Of a stretch of 23,680 bases of DNA, positions 20,471-23,680 are shown in pieces. Position 1 is the first letter of the stretch; each line of letters opens with the position of its first letter. This stretch comes from a virus. Below the pieces are notes generated by a model. The model made no database searches. It saw only the letters and a list, made by a program, of their open reading frames with translations, and was not told the DNA's origin. The stretch is taken from positions 1-23,680 of IMG/VR virus record IMGVR_UViG_3300028925_012764; one strand, 5' to 3'. A program made the translations under genes and the position numbers.

Positions 20471-23017
20471 TTATGCTATCTCCTGTGCTGTTACTGACAG
20501 CTCTGATATTTCGATGTTGTAGGCTGAGTCGTTAACACTCAACAATGCTTTAAATTGGAATGCTCTTTTGTTGTACTCGTTCACGTTTAACAATTCCCAA
20601 GCCGACCAGGTGGGGTTTGATGCCGGGTTGTCGGCTGTATGGCGAACATAAACTTTACAATCTCCGTTTGCGGTATTTGTGCCATCCCAGTCTGCCCAAT
20701 CATCTATGTTAACAGACCTGCTGTCAACTAAATCCAAAGGCTGGGTTATAATTGATTTAATATGTCTCTTCAATTGTTGTCGTTTAACAGAGCCAGCATC
20801 TATGCCCGCTGAGAATGTATAAGTGCCGCCAAGGTCTATGCCAGCATCACCAATATCGAATAAAACAACACTGTCTATATCAGCCCAGGCATCAATATTA
20901 TTTTGTCCTTCTAACTTAATAATGCTGCCTAGTTTAACAGTGTCATCCTGAGTGCCATTAAAGTTAGGGTGTTCAGATAATGTGCCAACACTGGAAAATG
21001 CTTGAACAGTGTCCCCTAGATTTATTATGCTGGTGACATTTGATTGTATACCACTGGAATCTGTTGCTCTGACAATGTAAGTTCCTGCTTGAAAGGGTAG
21101 AACGGCAACAGTCGCAGTTCCATTTAAGATAGAATTTCCTACAGATACTGAGTCAGACCAGCCAGCACTTGATGTTAAACTTGAATGGCGAACCTCTATA
21201 TGCCCACCAATCCTAACGTCAAGGTCTACAGATTGATTCCAGGTTAAAATTGTAAGGCTAGAAACATTTTGAGCAGATAACCCAGTTAATGCACTTGGCT
21301 GTGCAGCTAATCCAAAAACCTCAATTAGTGCCGTTTCAGCCCAGTCACTATTAGCACCTAAAGCGTTTATAGCACGAACCCTAAAATAATACTTGTTTGG
21401 TGCAATGTCTAATATTTCTAAATCAATGTCGCTAACAGTCCCAGCGTGTGAGTATGTAGCAGCCCCGTTTTCTTTATATTGAACTTCATACTGATTTACA
21501 AACGCGTCATTTGCAGCAGTCCATTTTAGTTCGACTTTAGCTTTAACCCCTGCGCCATTTTTTGTAACATACAAAGATTCAGTTACTGAAGGTATGCCAG
21601 CACTAGCAACTGTAAATGGGTCTGGTAAGTTAGTATCTGGAATATCATCAGCTTCGGTTTTTTCTGACCAAGGGTATATGCTGTCTTGATGTTCAATTAA
21701 AGAAACATTTACAGTTCCATCAGGGGCCAAGACTAACTTCTGGACCCTAAATGGCTTTGCAACGAAAGATGGGGTTGAATGGGTAACTGATACAATATCA
21801 CCAATAGAAGCATTTAAAGCCTCACTGGTCGAATTAAAGGAAACGATTAAAGCATTCCTTGACCGTTTTAATGCAATCGAAGCCATATCCTGAGCAGTGT
21901 AAATGTTTGTAGTAGTAGGTAAGTTCATTTGGCTAACTAATTCAACCCCCCCGTCCTGCAGTAAATACCCTGCTTCCTCTGAACTTCCTGCAATCGGGTG
22001 CTCAATTTGGTCCATCTGCCAATTAGCATCTGGGTTGCAAAATGTGGCTATAATTCTGTTGAATTTTGTGCGTTTGCTTTCACTTCTAATGCTTATTCCA
22101 CCAATTATATGGGATTCTGTAAATGCAAATGTTGCATCACCCTCGTCTTCTATAATAAGACCATAGGCCCCCTTATTGTAAGGCATTAAGCCTCTCATTC
22201 CAGATAGTATTACTTTGACATTGGAAATAAGAGTTTTATTTGTGTCTATTACCGCGTTGCACTCAAAAATCTTTTGGTTACTGCCGCCAGAATAAGATGT
22301 AACGAGGGAGTCGCACTTGTTTGCTGCGGTTATAAATTGTGATTCATTTATAAAAGATGACGATAATCCCTTTCCATACCTAGCATTGGTTAAATAGTCT
22401 CTAAGGCAAAGGGCTGAGTTTGAACTATTGGCTACACTCGCTGTTGTTGTGGCCCTTGGGTCGTAAACTTTTTTCCCTTGAACAATTGCATGGATTGTTG
22501 GAATACTTCCAAAAGCGTCCTGGTCCCAAGTAAATCTGGCTGCAATATAAGCTACACCGCTTAATGTATGAGCAGAAGTCCAGCCTATGTTGGCATCAAT
22601 TAACATTTGATCTGCATCTTGACCATCCGTACCAACATATTTGTTGATGGTCAACAGTCCTGAGAATTTAGAGTTGCTGCTTAAAATATCGTTAATATAT
22701 ACATCACCAATTGAATGTATTTCGCCCTCACACAGTGTTAAAACCATGTACAAATATTTATTATCTGTTCCAGATGTAGAAATAAATATTCTTGTTCCAC
22801 CTATTTTTCTTTGTCCATATACTACAGGAATTGAAGAGATGTTGGATTGCTTGTTAAGCAAAACACCCCTATATTCTTGCTCAACAACCTCCATATCAGG
22901 AATGTCTATGAACCAAGAGACAACATCACTGATAGCATCAACAACAACATCAATGATTACTTGGCCTATGTCTAAAATAGGGTCAACAATATTCCTTTTT
23001 ATCCAGCCGAATATCAT
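20471..23017 (-). CDS. Tail tip / host specificity protein J-like
   Basis: The ATG at 23017 overlaps the upstream stop (TAATG). The 848-residue product resembles the TipJ / lambda gpJ-type baseplate hub. Its N-terminus is amphipathic (MIFGWIKRNIVDPILDIGQV). The hub region follows, with KQSNISSIPVVYGQRKIGGT, the segment YMVLTLCEGEIHSIGDVYIN and a WDQDAFGSIPTIHAIVQGKK strand. Its middle contains the Phage-tail_3-like part (about 200-400). One or two fibronectin type III domains lie around residues 480-660 (AKVELKWTAANDAFVNQYEV, YYFRVRAINALGANSDWAET). It forms the tail end that contacts the host and allows DNA to pass. It is the largest non-fibre tail gene and indicates a siphovirus-type tail. 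Confidence 0.92.
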   Translation of the reverse strand: MIFGWIKRNIVDPILDIGQVIIDVVVDAISDVVSWFIDIPDMEVVEQEYRGVLLNKQSNISSIPVVYGQRKIGGTRIFISTSGTDNKYLYMVLTLCEGEIHSIGDVYINDILSSNSKFSGLLTINKYVGTDGQDADQMLIDANIGWTSAHTLSGVAYIAARFTWDQDAFGSIPTIHAIVQGKKVYDPRATTTASVANSSNSALCLRDYLTNARYGKGLSSSFINESQFITAANKCDSLVTSYSGGSNQKIFECNAVIDTNKTLISNVKVILSGMRGLMPYNKGAYGLIIEDEGDATFAFTESHIIGGISIRSESKRTKFNRIIATFCNPDANWQMDQIEHPIAGSSEEAGYLLQDGGVELVSQMNLPTTTNIYTAQDMASIALKRSRNALIVSFNSTSEALNASIGDIVSVTHSTPSFVAKPFRVQKLVLAPDGTVNVSLIEHQDSIYPWSEKTEADDIPDTNLPDPFTVASAGIPSVTESLYVTKNGAGVKAKVELKWTAANDAFVNQYEVQYKENGAATYSHAGTVSDIDLEILDIAPNKYYFRVRAINALGANSDWAETALIEVFGLAAQPSALTGLSAQNVSSLTILTWNQSVDLDVRIGGHIEVRHSSLTSSAGWSDSVSVGNSILNGTATVAVLPFQAGTYIVRATDSSGIQSNVTSIINLGDTVQAFSSVGTLSEHPNFNGTQDDTVKLGSIIKLEGQNNIDAWADIDSVVLFDIGDAGIDLGGTYTFSAGIDAGSVKRQQLKRHIKSIITQPLDLVDSRSVNIDDWADWDGTNTANGDCKVYVRHTADNPASNPTWSAWELLNVNEYNKRAFQFKALLSVNDSAYNIEISELSVTAQEIA

Positions 23018-23571
23018 TAGGCTTTACCCCATTTTAAATCACGCATGATTTTGGGTGCAAACTCAAAGCCCTTATCGCCATTAAAGAATATCTGTTGGCT
23101 GTTGTGGTTTGTCCTTCGCCCTGACTTTTTATTAAAGTCTGACCAATGAGATGCGGCTGTAATGGTCACGTTGCTAGTTTCCATTGTGTCGTTGATTGCA
23201 AAATTTGTAATTCGACCATCATACATTAATATAGGAGTGCCTATAATTTGAAGGTATGGGTCCATTAATACTCGGCTTATTGTTACTTGCTTGTCTATAT
23301 AAGCATTATTCAAAAGGATGCTGATATATTCTTGACTGACACCAGACAGAGTTAGGCTAACTGCTCCAACTTGAACTTCTGTTGTTTCAGTTACTGCTGA
23401 TATGCCCTGTAAGGCTCCGCTTGAGGCATATGTATTACCATCAAATATGATGTCAGATATGCACTCAGTGATATAAATAGGTGTTTCAAAATCTATCAAT
23501 ATCAAATGAGCCATTTGAAAGCTGTCTTTTGCAAGCTCAGTTATTACATCAGCATGAATTTCCCTACTCAC
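23017..23571 (-). CDS. Minor tail protein L-like
   Basis: The GTG start at 23571 overlaps the stop of the gene upstream (GTGA). The 184-residue product has ITELAKDSFQMAHLILIDFE at its start, then YITECISDIIFDGNTYASSG, VGAVSLTLSGVSQEYISILL, and a C-terminal SDFNKKSGRRTNHNSQQIFF. This pattern is typical of the small minor tail protein encoded just before the tail tip J-like protein in marine siphophages, comparable to lambda gpL or DUF2163-type hub proteins. No NlpC/P60 tail peptidase gene lies between it and the J-like gene, unlike lambda. The role in the tail-tip complex is inferred from position and pattern. Confidence 0.82.
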   Translation of the reverse strand: MSREIHADVITELAKDSFQMAHLILIDFETPIYITECISDIIFDGNTYASSGALQGISAVTETTEVQVGAVSLTLSGVSQEYISILLNNAYIDKQVTISRVLMDPYLQIIGTPILMYDGRITNFAINDTMETSNVTITAASHWSDFNKKSGRRTNHNSQQIFFNGDKGFEFAPKIMRDLKWGKA

Positions 23572-23680
23572 GATAAAGCCTCTATAAAGTCCACTTCAAA
23601 TTTATGAAGCATATCCGTTCCAATAGAATATTCCTGGACGTCATTGGCAAGCCTTACGGTGAAAGGCACATCATTATAGG
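23568..23680 (-). CDS. Partial tail protein, C-terminal 36 residues
   Basis: Reading leftward from the window edge, one frame stays open for 36 codons (YNDVPFTVRLANDVQEYSIG, ending FEVDFIEALS) and stops at 23568-23570, overlapping the next start in GTGA fashion. The overlap supports a real gene of the late tail operon that continues outside the window. The family cannot be determined from this fragment; by position it should be another small minor tail protein. Confidence 0.75.
   Translation of the reverse strand, partial: YNDVPFTVRLANDVQEYSIGTDMLHKFEVDFIEALS

Noticed and set aside
1-23680. tRNA, rRNA, integrase, transposase or attachment sites
   Set aside because: No sequence resembling any of these was seen on either strand by reading; no search program was run.

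Overview
This window looks like about 24 kb of a tailed double-stranded DNA bacteriophage with a siphovirus-type tail. It shows dense overlapping genes, a phage replication block, a lambda J-like tail-tip protein, long tail fibres and a lysis cassette. Nothing in the sequence names the host. Consensus sigma70-type promoters and the absence of a phage RNA polymerase gene suggest that host RNA polymerase reads the early genes. The marine-phage style of the tail genes hints at an aquatic, Gram-negative host, but that is inference.

Layout. Bases 1-330 are an array of eleven 30-bp tandem repeats, followed by a strong promoter (386-414) and a hairpin leader. From 465 to 14048 every gene reads rightward (early and middle genes). 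First come small early proteins of mostly unknown role (465-4186), including a DUF551-like protein, two helix-turn-helix-like proteins and a SleB-type cell-wall hydrolase. Next are an SNF2-family helicase (4149-5822) and a second consensus promoter (5819-5847). Then come three conserved phage proteins, a small protein with an SSB-like acidic tip (7403-7645), a family A DNA polymerase (7687-9525) and a PrimPol-SF3 helicase (9525-11822). The block ends with PurZ (11806-12840), a DatZ-like HD phosphohydrolase (12830-13339), a VRR-NUC nuclease (13336-13737) and a MazZ-like dNTP pyrophosphohydrolase (13653-14048). From 14050 to 23680 every gene reads leftward (late genes). In reading order these are minor tail proteins, tail tip, fibres, a DUF4376-like protein, a small unknown, two tail-anchored membrane proteins, an M15 peptidase endolysin and a holin candidate.

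Main biological reading. PurZ, DatZ, MazZ and a family A polymerase together are the known signature of phages that replace adenine with 2-aminoadenine (base Z) throughout their DNA. PurZ carries Ser in place of the catalytic Asp of cellular PurA (GSTGKG instead of GDEGKG). The predicted flow is: MazZ turns dGTP into dGMP; PurZ joins dGMP to aspartate; host PurB and host kinases finish dZTP; DatZ destroys dATP; the polymerase builds Z-DNA. The pathway itself is published. The less familiar parts here are the nuclease gene between datZ and mazZ, the mini-SSB beside the polymerase, the altered polymerase O-helix, the repeat array, the repeated hairpin/ribosome-site modules and a strong enrichment of ACCGGG in the rightward half only.
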